Assembly (NCBI GenBank): GCA_950106755.1
Contig: OX467086.1
Location: 22,276,001 to 22,340,000 of the forward strand
Reading direction: 5' to 3'
DNA: 64,000 bases
Source of the DNA: Climacium dendroides
Taxonomy: Eukaryota; Streptophyta; Bryopsida; Hypnales; Climaciaceae
In this document: one piece after another, positions 1 to 10,929 of the stretch
Numbering within the stretch: position 1 is the first letter of the stretch
Layout: each line of letters opens with the position of its first letter
The notes under the pieces: model-generated
What the model was told of the DNA's origin: nothing
What the model saw: the letters and a program-made list of their open reading frames with translations, nothing else
Database searches by the model: none
Program-made: the position numbers and the translations under genes

Positions 1-165
1 TTGCAACTTTTTAGAATTTTTTCCACATGGTTAAATTTTCTCTGAATACATGAGCAAAAAGAAAAAAAGGCATTTTTCAAAATTTTTTAATTCTTTGCAT
101 TAGAAATGATTGTTTTGAGTGTTTTTTGGTGAAAAAAAGACCTTGGTCTTATAGGAATTAATTTC
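1..165. repeat. Right-end fragment of repeat family D
   Basis: TTCTTTGCATTAGAAATG, TTTTGAGTGTTTTTTGGTG and ACCTTGGTCTTATAGG match the right ends at 20246 and 52878. Nothing else was seen here. Confidence 0.4.
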
Positions 166-174
166 TATGTAATA

Positions 175-936
175 CTCCCTTCATCCCAAAATGATCTTCT
201 TGTTGGCCATAATTTTTTGTCCCAAAATGATTTTCTTGTTATAAGAGGAAGGAGATTGGCAAGCAATTTTCCACTCACTATAGCAAATACAGTGGTGAAA
301 TCCATGAAAATATAGAACATTTCTATTTGTATTGTGAATAATTCCTTGATTTGCAATTTGTAATTGAAGAATCATGATTCTATAGGTTGAATATGTTGAT
401 ACATGAGTTGCTCCAATGGGAGCAAGTGAATGACAAAAACAAGTCATTACACCTTCAATTGGTCTCCCCTCCTATTTTGAATGGCACCTTCATTCAATGC
501 CTCTTGCCATCAATACTACAAGAAAATGGGGGTATAAATGACTTGTTTACTATGATTGTATTGACAACAATGACTGCAAAATGACTATTGTGCAGTCATA
601 GTGGACAAGTCATTTATACCCCCATTTTCTTGTAGTGCAATGAGCTAGTGAGTGAATTGTAACACTATGGCATTTTCAAGGAAATTCACTCTTGTATCTT
701 CTTGTAGCACACAATTGAATGTCCATTAGTGCTCCTCAGAAATGGTTCAAAAATTCAATTTTCAAGTAATCTAAAACTACACTTAAAAAATGATTTTTGA
801 AACTCAAATTTTTTATAATAATATGATTGTAAAAAACTTTACTTACTATTCAAAAAAATTGAAAAAAATGTTATTTTCAACCTTAATCTAAAGCATTTTG
901 TTTAATAGGAAGATCATTTAGGGACAAATTGAATAG
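175..936. mobile_element. Possible Stowaway-like TIR element enclosing the CACTA MITE
   Basis: The left end CTCCCTTCATCCCAAAATGA resembles the Stowaway terminus and is preceded by TA (173-174). The right end, read as complement, is CTATTCAATTTGTCCCTAAA then TGATCTT, followed by TA (937-938). The ends match only partly. The CCCAAAATGAT(C/T)TTCTTGTT motif is also duplicated in tandem at about 187-241. Confidence 0.35.
514..637. mobile_element. CACTA-type MITE with 3-bp target duplication
   Basis: A 124-base element with long terminal inverted repeats (left end TACTACAAGAAAATGGGGGT; right end is the complement, starting CACTACAAGAAAA). It is flanked by the 3-base direct repeat CAA (511-513 and 638-640). 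The CACTACAAGAAAA terminus and 3-bp duplication are the hallmarks of CACTA/En-Spm elements. There is no coding capacity. Confidence 0.85.
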
Positions 937-1167
937 TATACAAGATATCAATTGAGACTTAGAGTTGGGACTTTGGCCTTCACACTATGAATCTCCAAGT
1001 CCAAAGTTATATTTTTTTATTCACCTCCTCCAACCCAAGAATGTTGGGATTTGGCCTCGAACCTTTTAGAAAGTTGGACTCAGAAAGTTGGACTCAGAAA
1101 GTTGGACCTTGGACGTAGCGTAGAACGCCCCTGCATTTCGTAGGAAGTGACCCACTCCTTTGAATGG
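937..1167. other. Unassigned sequence before segmental copy A
   Basis: Contains a doubled AGAAAGTTGGACTC near 1070-1105. No gene or element was recognised. Confidence 0.3.
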
Positions 1168-2837
1168 TCAGGGAACAGCAGAAACCCAAGCGCAGTGACT
1201 CCTGATCCCAACGTCCAAACCCAGCCAGTGCGCCTGCAACTAGTGTCCACTTCCAGCTCACGGAAACGTTAAACCATCGCTTTATAGAGCAGGATTAGGT
1301 GGCTTACAGACAAGCCACCATGCCTTTGAATAAGACTCTATCAATAAGACTGAGACGAATAATTGGCCACAGAAAAGATAAGCACGCGCAGCAGGCGGAT
1401 CTAGATCACCCTAGAAAATTTAGAATCCCGATCTCCCTCGAAAGATCGAGTAGCCAGAAAAAGGCTGATGAAGAACACCTTTTGGGGCGAGCATCTAAAC
1501 GAAACTCCAAAAATAGTATTGTGGCGGGGTTGGACACACAATTGTCAAGCTTTTCACGATCACCCCTAGATTTTAATTTAGAAGCCCATCATGTCGATCT
1601 CCACCAGAGCATTCTTCGTCATCTCTCGCTTTGGTTACGTTATCTTACCACGACGGCAGCCGCTATAACATCATCAATCAGTTCAGTACCAATCAGTATC
1701 CTTGCCTCCGAACATCCGAGTTTATTCGGTACACGCTATGAACATTAGTCTCTATTCCACCCAAATCCTCATGGCTCCAGTACTCGACATCTGTGGCTCG
1801 TCATCTTAATTTGCATGTCTTGTAATTAAGCTTCTGAATTCGGTTATGAGACTTTATGCTTTTAATGATTCCCTTATTAAGCTCCGAGAATCCATTTAGT
1901 GTGATCGACTTGATTTCGAGTGCTTGGAGATTCTTAGGTTTGTGCGCTTTGCCTGTCTAGATGTTGGTATCATTCGAGCTTTCCTTCTGGTACTTCGTGA
2001 TTACAATCTTCGGGATGGTCGACTGTCTTAGTTCGTTGCTTTAGATGGTAATCGACCTTCTAAGGTTAGTGCTCAACTTGCTCAGATACTCTACATACCA
2101 AGTCACGTGACATCAGTGTCATATATATGTGGATGGCCCAATCGTACCGGATTTACCGAATTAACATCTCGGGGTCGATATTATCATTATCAGAGGTGGT
2201 TGAATCCGTCTACAATAATTATGTCCCCGCCGTACTTTGCCACTGCTTTTTTGACGGCATGCTCTAGGCCGGGACGACACATGCATGTCTGTTTGCGCAA
2301 CACTGTATTGCTTACAAAATTGTGATGCTCCTCAGCTTCGGCTTGGGATTTAATCTGCCAAGTTCTTGGCGTTCTTGGTGTCTACTTGCCCTCTCTACAC
2401 AATCATTAGCTTGTATTTCGAATTTAGTGTAATACTAACAACTTCTCGATTCCCGTAATGTAGATTCTCAGACATCAGTTGGCCCTGGCCGGCAGTTTGA
2501 GATTGTACTCTCCAGCAACATCAGGATATCAATTCCTCAGAGAAACTCCGTCGCAGCTGTGTACAAGCAAGCGTCTGAGTGAACTCGTAAGAACTCAGTT
2601 ACAGGTGCTTTCTTTCTACGCAACTCTTGCAGTTTCTTTACAGTTCTGAGACTACCACCATGATCTTGGCATCGACAGCCCCATCGCACACTCACACTTG
2701 CTTGTTTTTCACATTCAGAGTACCATTAACAACTTTAGTTTCCGATTCTTATAATGCAGGTTCTGATATATCAGTCGGACCTGGCAGTTCTAGATTGCAC
2801 TCCCGGATCCTGGTGACCACCTTCAGTGTAGTACGGG
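1168..2837 (+). other. Non-coding leader/promoter region of KAI2-like copy A
   Basis: This stretch is conserved between the two segmental copies but carries no shared reading frame. A 149-codon open frame at 1299-1748 is broken in copy B. It contains two versions of an exon-like module beginning ATCAGT(T/C)GG(C/A)CCTGG (about 2463-2520 and 2757-2815). The second follows a good 3' splice site (TTATAATGCAG at 2749-2759), so a 5'UTR intron just upstream of the ATG is plausible. No clear TATA box was assigned. Confidence 0.4.
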
Positions 2838-5170
2838 ATGTCGAACTCCGTGCTGGATGCCCACAATGTCCGAGTGCTGGGCGACGGCGACCAAGTGGTG
2901 GTCCTGGGGCACGGCTTTGGATCCGACCAGTCCATGTGGAAGTACCTTGTGCCGTCGCTCTTGAAGAACGGCATGAAAGTGGTCCTCTATGACCTCATGG
3001 GGGCCGGCACTACCGACATCGAGGACTTCAACTTCAACCGATACTCGTCCTATCACGCCTTCGCCGATGATCTGCTGGCCGTCCTGGCCAAGCTCGAGGT
3101 CGAGAGTTGTGTGTATGTTGGACACTCCATGTCTGGAATGATTGGGTGCTTGGCTTCCATTGAACGACCCGATGTCTTCCAGAAACTAATCCTTCTGTCC
3201 GCGTCTCCGAGGTAACAATCACACGTTCACCCCTTGAATATCGGCAATTAGGATTACATCTTTCTTTGAACATCGATCAAGTTTTGCAAGCTTTGAATAA
3301 CTATCGAAGTTTGTAATTCAGTTTGTGATCATCGAGTTCTGCAAGTTTTGCAAGTTCCGTAATGAAGTCGTTTGTAAGTTTGTCATATAGTTTGTGATTT
3401 ACACTTGTTTTGCAAGTCGTACATTTGGAAGTTTGAAATATAGTTTGTGACTCATTTGTGCACGTACGTTCGGCAAGTCGTTTGCAAGTTTTTAATTCAG
3501 TTATTGATCGATTTATGCAAATTTTGCAAATTTTGCAAGTTGTCGTTTGCAAGTTTGTGACAGAGTTTGTGATTTATGCACATTTTCCAAGTCATTTTGG
3601 AAGTTTAAAATTCAGTTTGTGATCTTTTTATGTGAAAGTTTGCAAGCTCTGTGCCTCTGTATAGCAAGTCGTTTGCAAGTTTGTGCTGTTATTGCTAATG
3701 GTTTCTGCAAATTTTGCAAGTTTTCTACCAGTCGTTTGCACCTTTGTTCTGTATTTTGTGATTTATGCTAGTCTCCAGTTCATAGTAAATATATAGTGTA
3801 TGCTTTACTTTACTCAAGTTTCGAGACTGTAGTCACTATACGGACTTGCCTCTGGCAGGTACCTGAATGATGCGAACTATCACGGAGGATTCGAGCAGCA
3901 AGACCTGAATGAACTGTATGCTAGCATGAAGTCCAACTTCACAGTGTGGTGTAGAGGATTTGCAGCAGTGGCTGTGGGTATCGGCGGGGACAACCAGGAC
4001 CAAGCAGCGCAAGACTATGGCGACACCTTTTCGGCAATGAGGTCGGACGTCGCACTGAGCATTGCTGCAATTATCTTTGAAAGTGACTTCAGAAGCATCT
4101 TGCCACAGGTAACTAAGAATAAAAGCAAACTGACACTGGAGAACATCGTACACAACATGGAAACAGTTAATTTGTTGTTGTATTGTTAGTATCAATCAGT
4201 GAATATGATTGTACAGAACTGAAATTTCGTTAAGTTTGCGCGATTCCGACTACAAAATTGTGACATGTGTCTTCAGAAATGTCTAATTTCTGGTCTCAAA
4301 CGCCTTCTGTTTCCTAAACTTGCCAAGCTAATGGATTATCGGCAATTTTTCAAAATTGACGTTGAAGCCAAGAGCTTCTACGAAATAAAATAACAAAATA
4401 TGATGTAACGTAAAGTCTCCATTCATCATGATGTAAGGGAGAGGTTCCATTCACCACGTACACAGGTGATCCTTGAAATTTTTCCTTACACCAATCTAGA
4501 AGCTTGCAGCATCTAAAAGTTTACCCATTTATTTTTGACTTCAGCTCTAAATCAATTGCAAAAAACTAAATGACTATCATAGTCATATGAAGTATTTTCA
4601 CACTGTTCGCAAATCAAAGCTCATTTGTATGGTTAATTTAATGTATGGCTAATGGTCTCTACCTTATATTTGTTAAAATGGTGATATTCCATTCACCATT
4701 TTCCCATTCATTTCATTCATTAGCTCTACAGTCTAAGACAGATATAGATTTCAGACCGCATGGTCTGGACGTAAAAGTGCCAAGTTCGTGGAATACTGCG
4801 ATTTTAACAAAGCAAGAATATATTCTCTTTTTTACTTGGAACTGGGAAGTTGAATGTTTTGCTACATAAATTGTGCGCTCGTTCTGTCATTGTGCGCTAG
4901 TAGATTGACTTGATGATTTATTGTTCACAGTCTAGCTAATTAATTAAGTTCAATGGCTGATATTCACAATATATCATGCAGGTTACAGTGCCTTGCCACA
5001 TAGTTCAATGTCAGAAGGATATTGTTGTTCCAGTTGAAGTGGCGGAGTACATGAGACGCAATTTGGGAGGGTGGGCGTCTGTGTAGATCTTGCAAGCTCA
5101 CGGTCATTTGCCACAAATGGCCGACCCCGAGTTGCTCATTCCGGTGCTCCTGCGCTATTTTCAAGGTTAA
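2838..5170 (+). pseudogene. KAI2/D14-like alpha/beta-hydrolase, copy A, truncated by a stop in exon 3
   Basis: Three exons fit GT-AG rules: 2838-3211, 3859-4108 and 4982-5170. The product is a KAI2/D14-type hydrolase, the receptor-hydrolase family that perceives karrikin- or strigolactone-like butenolides and signals through MAX2. Visible family features are GHGFGSDQS (oxyanion-hole region), YDLMGAGTTD, the nucleophile elbow GHSMSG (Ser97), SASPRYLND, GGFEQQDLNEL and the QCQKD catalytic Asp. At 5084-5086 an in-frame TAG replaces the GAG found in copy B. It ends the protein at 242 residues and removes the last 28, including the catalytic His in HGHLP. The coding sequence is otherwise open to the family-typical stop at 5168. 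Exon 2 also departs from family consensus where copy B keeps it (TVWC for RAWC, FESD for FQSD). I call it a probable recent pseudogene; a truncated expressed protein or an assembly error are the alternatives. Confidence 0.85.
3262..3775 (+). repeat. Tandem repeat filling KAI2-like intron 1, copy A
   Basis: Intron 1 (3212-3858) is built of roughly eight degenerate units of 55-70 bases. A typical core is GCAAGTCGTTTGCAAGTTTG followed by TAATTCAGTTTGTGATTTATGCA. Unit boundaries are blurred by substitutions and indels. Confidence 0.8.
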
Positions 5171-6400
5171 TTGAATCGACCACATGTCTTAATATCCATA
5201 TCAGTACTTAGAGTATCGATCAGCTGGAGATCGAATGTGCTGTGGATTCTACAGTTCTCCCTGGAAGTACAATAGTCTACATATGGAATCCGGCAGTTTA
5301 TATGTTCAGAGTTTTAATTAAGATCGACTTGTCGAACGCCTAGAAGATTTGACTGACCTTGAGCAAGTTCGATCACATATAATCGATCTCCGAATCCAAA
5401 AGATAGTACGTTCTGGACTGGTGTCTAGATATTCTACACACGATAGGAGGGACGCAACTTCACGACTGTTATGCCCATGTTTAAGAGTCGAACTTTTTTC
5501 GAATTTATCAGGTCGATGTCATTTTTGTGTCTCTGGATGATTCTTGAAGAACCGGTTCTTTTTGCAACTCTCTCGATCTGATGCATGATCGTAGACTAGA
5601 CTCACTAGAGAGTGGACTCAGGTACCATTTCATACATGACAGAAGGAGACCGAATTCGGATGAAGTCGCGGCATTCCGTGCTCCATTTTGATCACATCTA
5701 ATGACATGCATCTGGCTTGTTGTGCCTTCAAGATATGAAAATGCATATGTAATATACATTTCAGTTACAAGACTATGGTTAGTTACAGTAAGCGAAAACT
5801 TTCACCCTCATCGCCCTCCCTTTTCCTGGTGATCATTTCATTCCCTTGCTCGCTTGAGTACCCACCTTCCCATTTTAACGGAATTGTGGGCGGAATTGTG
5901 CCTATTTATTGAAATTGACATTCTGCACCTAAGAGCTACTTGTATGACGTATATGAGGAATCGAGGATTGATGAGTATCCATTTCTAACACAGGCCACAT
6001 GGATTAGTTTATGAAAGTCAAAACGACAGTTGCATGATGGAAAGAAAGGTGGAGCAATATGAGATACTGGCACTGATGAAGTAAACTATGGTCCCGTGAC
6101 AAGCTTGAATGAAATTGCTCATTAAGAAAGGTTGGCTTTAATTTCAACATTCAACTTTTTAATTGGACGAATGAAAAGTTAGTTGGACTACTAAACAATG
6201 TTTGCAAGACCTCCATTCATCGTCGGAGTGCTTAAGGATTAAAGGTCGGCAAATGAAGAGTTCATTCATTGACTCCAAAGTGATAGTACGAGTGATATTG
6301 TTGTGAGATTATATACATGCGTTACAAGGGAGATCGAGTAGGGTAGTCTGTCGGGAGAGATGAAGTTTATCAGTGTAAGGGACTGATCGGGGAACGGACA

Positions 6401-7134
6401 AGGGCTGATTCATCTTGTTCTTTTGGATTTATTAAAAAAAACAAAAAAGTGTCGAACATTGAGGCCGGGACGGATGTTTTTCATTTGTTGACGGAAACTC
6501 GGAAAGGAGGTGCAGGAAGGCACTCACCCGGCCATTCCTCCGGCAATGGCGACCTCGGTATGAAATACCACAAAGGTGCCAAGCAGAATAGAGTTGATGA
6601 CAGCTCGCCCTGCCAAGGAGAGGTGGATACTAGTCCAAGTTTTTTTCCGGAAAGAGGATGTAAGTTTTGGCCATGGCATTGATTGTGTTTCAATTCCCAG
6701 TTTGCTTCAAAGTTCGTCACTTTTGAGATGTGTAGGGATAAGGTACTCCAGTGCGAAAAAAAAGCATGGAAGCAAATCTTTTGAGGCAATAACTAAGAGC
6801 CACATGAAGCCCTGACTGACCTTGTTGTCGAGAAAGAAAGAAAAAAAGCACCCTGCATGAAGTTATCAGTTACCTTGATATCAAATGAATACTGCAGCCT
6901 TTCAGCAAACTAAAGAGTTGTTAAGGCCAATGGGAGAGCAACTGACAATGAGTTGCTCGGCTCTCATCGAATCATGGCGGTGAAAAGGGTCCAGACTTCT
7001 TCTTCTTTTTCCAATATTCAAAGAGAGTTTCGTTAAATTGGTAGAGTGAGTGGTTCCCAGAGTTGGACACTTTTCAGGGTGCGGCATCTGAAGCATGAAT
7101 CAGTCCGGGAGCTTTTTCGGCTTTTTACCCTTTA
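6401..7134. other. Unassigned sequence with the possible orphan exon
   Basis: This stretch has higher GC than the flanks (especially 6449-6680) and may hold remnants of a gene. Apart from the 82-base exon-like segment I cannot assign anything. Confidence 0.3.
6528..6609 (-). other. Possible orphan exon encoding one membrane helix
   Basis: On the minus strand an 82-base segment is bracketed by TTGGCAG| and |GTGAGTGCC. In one frame it encodes RAVINSILLGTFVVFHTEV followed by AIAGGMAG, a plausible transmembrane helix. It is more GC-rich than the surroundings. I could not find partner exons on either side within about 1 kb. It may be a gene fragment or coincidence. The helix has a loose look of an aquaporin-type first membrane segment, but that is only an impression. 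Confidence 0.3.
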
Positions 7135-7358
7135 ACGCCTCGATCCTTTTCTGAATTTTGTCACAATTTTGCGCATATCTTTGTACAGAAAGTACAAATG
7201 TCATTTAGTGCAATTTTATGAAACGGGTCGTTCAAAAAGGTTGTACTTTCAACATTCCAGTACATTGGATGAATGAAAAGTTAGTTGGATTAAACAGTGC
7301 ATGCAAGTCCTCCATTCATTGTCCACTTTTTGGACGTCAATGTAGTTAGGGGTTAACC

Positions 7359-7449
7359 TTGGGGGGGTGCACTACAAAAGAAGTTCATGGGTGAGGAGCG
7401 ACCAAATTTTGAACCCCTTATATTATATCTTAAAATTTTATTTTAAAAA

Positions 7450-7528
<79 letters not shown>

Positions 7529-8011
7529 TAGATTTTCCTACTTTGAAAGTTTATGTTCTAAATTATTGATGTTTTTTATGTTAATAATAATTAGTTACAA
7601 ATTTTAGAAGAAACAAGATACACTGTAAAGCTAAAAATAACTTTCACACTCCTATATTATATAAGGAAAAAAAAATTGAAAAATGAAGAAAAGATTCTAT
7701 AAAATAGCTTTCTATTGAAAATTTATTTCGGTTGAATATTGATACAATAGTCATCTTCATGTGATCTCTATAAATATTTTAGTTGAAAAACATGCCATTT
7801 TAGTTCATTTCTCAATCCTTTCTAGACAATATATTATATGTTATTTAGGATTGAAATTTTTGGCAATAGAAACCTATAGACATTATTAAACAAAACTCAA
7901 AATTGTAAGTTGAAATTATAGTTTATTAGAAAATAATTAAGAAAAGTAGAAATGGATAGTTAGGGTTTAGTCGTTCCTCACCCATGGACTTCCTTTGTAG
8001 TGCACCCCCGT
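7359..8011. mobile_element. hAT-like MITE, copy 1 (8-bp target duplication)
   Basis: The terminal inverted repeats read GGGGTGCACTACAAA(A/G)GAAG inward from both ends, continuing CATGGGTGAGGA. The element is flanked by GGTTAACC at 7351-7358 and 8012-8019. It carries a (TA)n run at about 7455-7524 that is not in the other copies. Its body is the reverse complement of the 8364-9083 copy. The 8-bp duplication points to the hAT superfamily. Confidence 0.75.
7455..7524. repeat. (TA)n microsatellite
   Basis: About 35 uninterrupted TA dinucleotides inside MITE copy 1. They account for most of its length difference from copy 2. Confidence 0.95.
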
Positions 8012-8363
8012 GGTTAACCCTTAAGCGATCCAATGTCCATATTTTGGAGGGCTTGTAGGCTGACTATTTAGTCCAACTAACTTCTCATTCATCCAATGTA
8101 ATACTAGAATGTTGAAAAGACAACCTTCCTTCATGATCCATTTCATGAAATTGCAATAATTGATATTTGTACTTTCTGTACAAAGATATATGCAAAAATG
8201 TGCCTAAATTCAAAAAATGATCAAGGTGTTTATAGGTTAATTCTACAAATGATGTCACATTTTTAGAGCCCAAAATCAACTTATTATTGAACAAATTGAA
8301 GAAGATTAATTTTGATTGTTTTTACTAGTAGAAAATTGGTCTTCTACTAGATTAAGTTACGGG

Positions 8364-9083
8364 CCTGGGGGTGCACTACAAAGGAAGTCCATGGGTGAGG
8401 AACGACCAAACCCTAACTATCTATTTCTACTTTTCCTAATTACTTTCTAATAAACTATAATTTCAACCTACAATTTTGAGCTTTGTTTAATAATATCTAT
8501 AGGTTTCTATTGCCAAAAATTTCAATCCTAAATAACATATGATATATTGTCTAGAAAGGATTGAGAAATGAACTAAAATGGCATGTTTTTCAACTAAATT
8601 TTTTATAGAGATCACATGAAGATGATTATTGTATCAATATTCAACCAAAATAAATTTTCAATAGAAAGCTATTTTATAGAAACTTTTCTTCATTTTTCAA
8701 ATTTTTTTTACTTATATAGTATAGGAGTGTGAAACATGGTTGTCATACTGGACAAGTTACTATTCATCAAATGTACCTCTCAAGTACATTTGATGAATAG
8801 TACCTCATCCTACAGGACGAAAAATGAATAGTAACTTGTCAAGTATAACAACCATGGTGTGAAAGTTATTTTTAGCTTTATAGTGTATCTTTTTTCTTCT
8901 AAAATTTGTATCTAATTATTATTAACATAAAAAAATATCAATAATTCATAACATAAACTTTCAAAGTAGAAAAATTTATTCATATTCCTTTTAGAAAAAA
9001 ATAAAATTTTAGGATGTAATATAGGAGGTCCAAAATTTGGTCGCTCCTCACCCATGAACTACCTTTGTAGTGCACCCCTTGGG
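8364..9083. mobile_element. hAT-like MITE, copy 2, inverted relative to copy 1
   Basis: Ends GGGGGTGCACTACAAAGGAAG (left) and its near complement (right), flanked by GTTACGGG at 8356-8363 and 9084-9091, a clean 8-bp target duplication. The body matches copy 1 in reverse complement, except that it lacks the TA run and contains a nested 122-base hairpin element (8735-8856). Confidence 0.85.
8735..8856. mobile_element. 122-bp hairpin MITE nested in hAT-like MITE copy 2
   Basis: The terminal inverted repeats are CATGGTTGT(C/T)ATACT(G/T)GAC, continuing AAGTTACTATTCAT. A second inner hairpin is built on ACTATTCATCAAATGTAC. It is flanked by GTGTGAAA at 8727-8734 and 8857-8864. Copy 1 of the host MITE has only one GTGTGAAA at this place (complement at about 7641-7653), so it preserves the empty site. 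Confidence 0.85.
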
Positions 9084-10929
9084 GTTACGGGTAGTGTTTG
9101 TAGCAAGGTTAGCGTGGTTCATTGCAACTACAACATATGGATAAGTTATAAGGTAGTGGCATCTTCAAGTATTAAGTATTTAATCTTTCATAACCAAATA
9201 ACTTTTTGATAATAGAGGTTTGCAATGAATTGTCTCATTTTGATATTTTTTTGCACGTAGGTGTGTTTGAAATTTTTGAATTTTAACTGTACAAAAATAA
9301 AGACTATTTTGTTTAGTACGCATGAAATTACTTGTCGAAAATATTGGCTATTGGGTTTTAGATTATAACAATTTTGGTTATAGGTAAAAACACACCACTT
9401 CTAGAGAAGAAAAATTATAAGAAGATGATTGATAATGCTTTTGTAGCCCCCCCCCCCCAAAGAAAAAATTGTATTGGAATTTTAGGCATATGCAATATTT
9501 TTTAAATTTAAAAAATTGAGAATTAAAAAACTCTCTCAAATTTGTACACATATTGCAAAAAAAGGAACAAAAAGCCAAAAATGACCAAATTGGATCCTTC
9601 AAAAATTTAAAAATTTTATATACACTTTGATTTTTGAAATTTAGCAATTGATGTTATTAGCATATTGATTTAAACCTTTTAAAAAAAATTTGAATCAATC
9701 TAATTATTTTATATTCTTAATTATACTAAATTGAACCTTCTATTCTTTAAATTGCTAGAAATACAAATTTTCGAAAGAAATTCTCTAGACCCAGTTTGTT
9801 TGTGCAAAGTAAAGACTAGAAATGTCCAAAGTAAAGACTAGAAATGTCCAAGAAAATGTTTTTTCCCATCCCTACTATTCTTTTCATTTGAAAATCATTA
9901 TATTTTTTTCCTTTTTCTATTAGACTATATTTCATTAATATATTTTAAAATACTCCTCACATTGAAATTTTGAAAACCAAAAAATGCATGAAGTATTTAA
10001 ACTTGTTACTCTACAAGATCCTAGCTTATAAATTATTGAAATGTGTTTCACCCTACCAAGAATTTGCCATTGAAAATTTAAAGAAGACACATTGTGTCTT
10101 CTTGGTCCTTGAGGGGATAAAGTGAGCTTTGAAATCCTAATTATTGCCTAATAGTAAACTAGATCTACATATAAAATCACATGGATGTAGTTGTGAGTGC
10201 ACATTGCACATGTACATAGTGCAAAAAGGTGCCCCTATTTGGAGGTTGTATATCAGACCTTAGAAATTCCATTACCAATCACAACCCCTATACACTTGTC
10301 TAATAAACACCAACAAAAAAAACCCTCTAAAATCACCAATCTTATCTTTAGAACTTGAATTGCTAATTTAGTTGAACAATTTTTTTAAGATGTAGCCTCA
10401 ATTATAGAAGTCACTAAAATGCTTAATATATTAGTGCCATTACCATATGGTACATGAAAAGATGACGAGATTGGGGTGTTTTATGTTGAAGATTGCATAA
10501 TCCTCGATCTCTTGTAGAAAGGGACGGAATTATTAATGTTAGCCCTCCATTTCAAGACAAAACATAGAAATACAGTCAATAGTTTTTATTTGTCTTCAAT
10601 AATTAGGACTTGGATGATTGCACTCAAAGAATTTGCACCATTGCAATCTAAAAATTGGCACACTAGAGTCTTACACCTATATTTGAAAACCCTTCAATTT
10701 CTTATTTTCCAATCTTACATATTGAATGTGTTATAAAAATAATAAAATGATCAATCAAAAGTCAAATGTAAGATAAAAATAAGCTAAACTTAGTTTTATT
10801 AGGTCTATCTTTAAATAGGTTTTAAACTAGTGAAAAATCTAACCAAATTAAGTTCCCCCCCCCCAAAAAAAAAAATTTTGGTTTAAAGTATTCTCATGAT
10901 AATTTCATGTTGGATCAAAATTCCTGAAT
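9084..10929. other. AT-rich intergenic sequence
   Basis: No gene recognised. A C-run sits at 9447-9458, and a short direct repeat CCAAAGTAAAGACTAGAAATG lies at about 9816-9847. Confidence 0.4.

Larger units (their letters stand above)
1168..6400. repeat. Segmental duplication, copy A
   Basis: This block is homologous, in the same orientation, to 23440-29490. Similarity begins near AACCCAAGC at about 1190 (23466 in copy B) and covers a non-coding leader, all three KAI2-like exons, both introns and about 1.2 kb downstream. The 3' flank 5170-5740 is almost identical to 27842-28400. Copy A keeps about 100 bases near 5750-5865 that copy B lacks. It also has an extra repeat-like piece at about 6125-6240, related to the foldback at 7135-8237. 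The similarity fades after about 6400. Confidence 0.85.
7135..8237. mobile_element. Foldback TIR element interrupted by a hAT-like MITE
   Basis: Two inverted arms of about 220 bases (7135-7350 and 8020-8237) pair along most of their length. Shared blocks include CTTTGTACAGAAAGTACAAAT and GGATGAATGAAAAGTTAGTTGG (the latter with one or two changes). The ends read TTA|AC...GT|TAA, which is compatible with a TA target duplication. The centre is split by the 7359-8011 MITE. A fragment of the same family lies at about 6125-6240. No coding capacity was seen. Confidence 0.6.

Noticed and set aside
1299..1748. A 149-codon open frame upstream of KAI2-like copy A
   Set aside because: The homologous stretch in copy B (about 23600-24010) has frame-breaking indels, and the peptide has no family features. 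It is treated as leader sequence.
2823..3125. Long antisense open frames opposite KAI2-like exon 1 (also 25510-25812)
   Set aside because: They mirror the GC-rich coding exon in another frame. The sense frame has clear family motifs.
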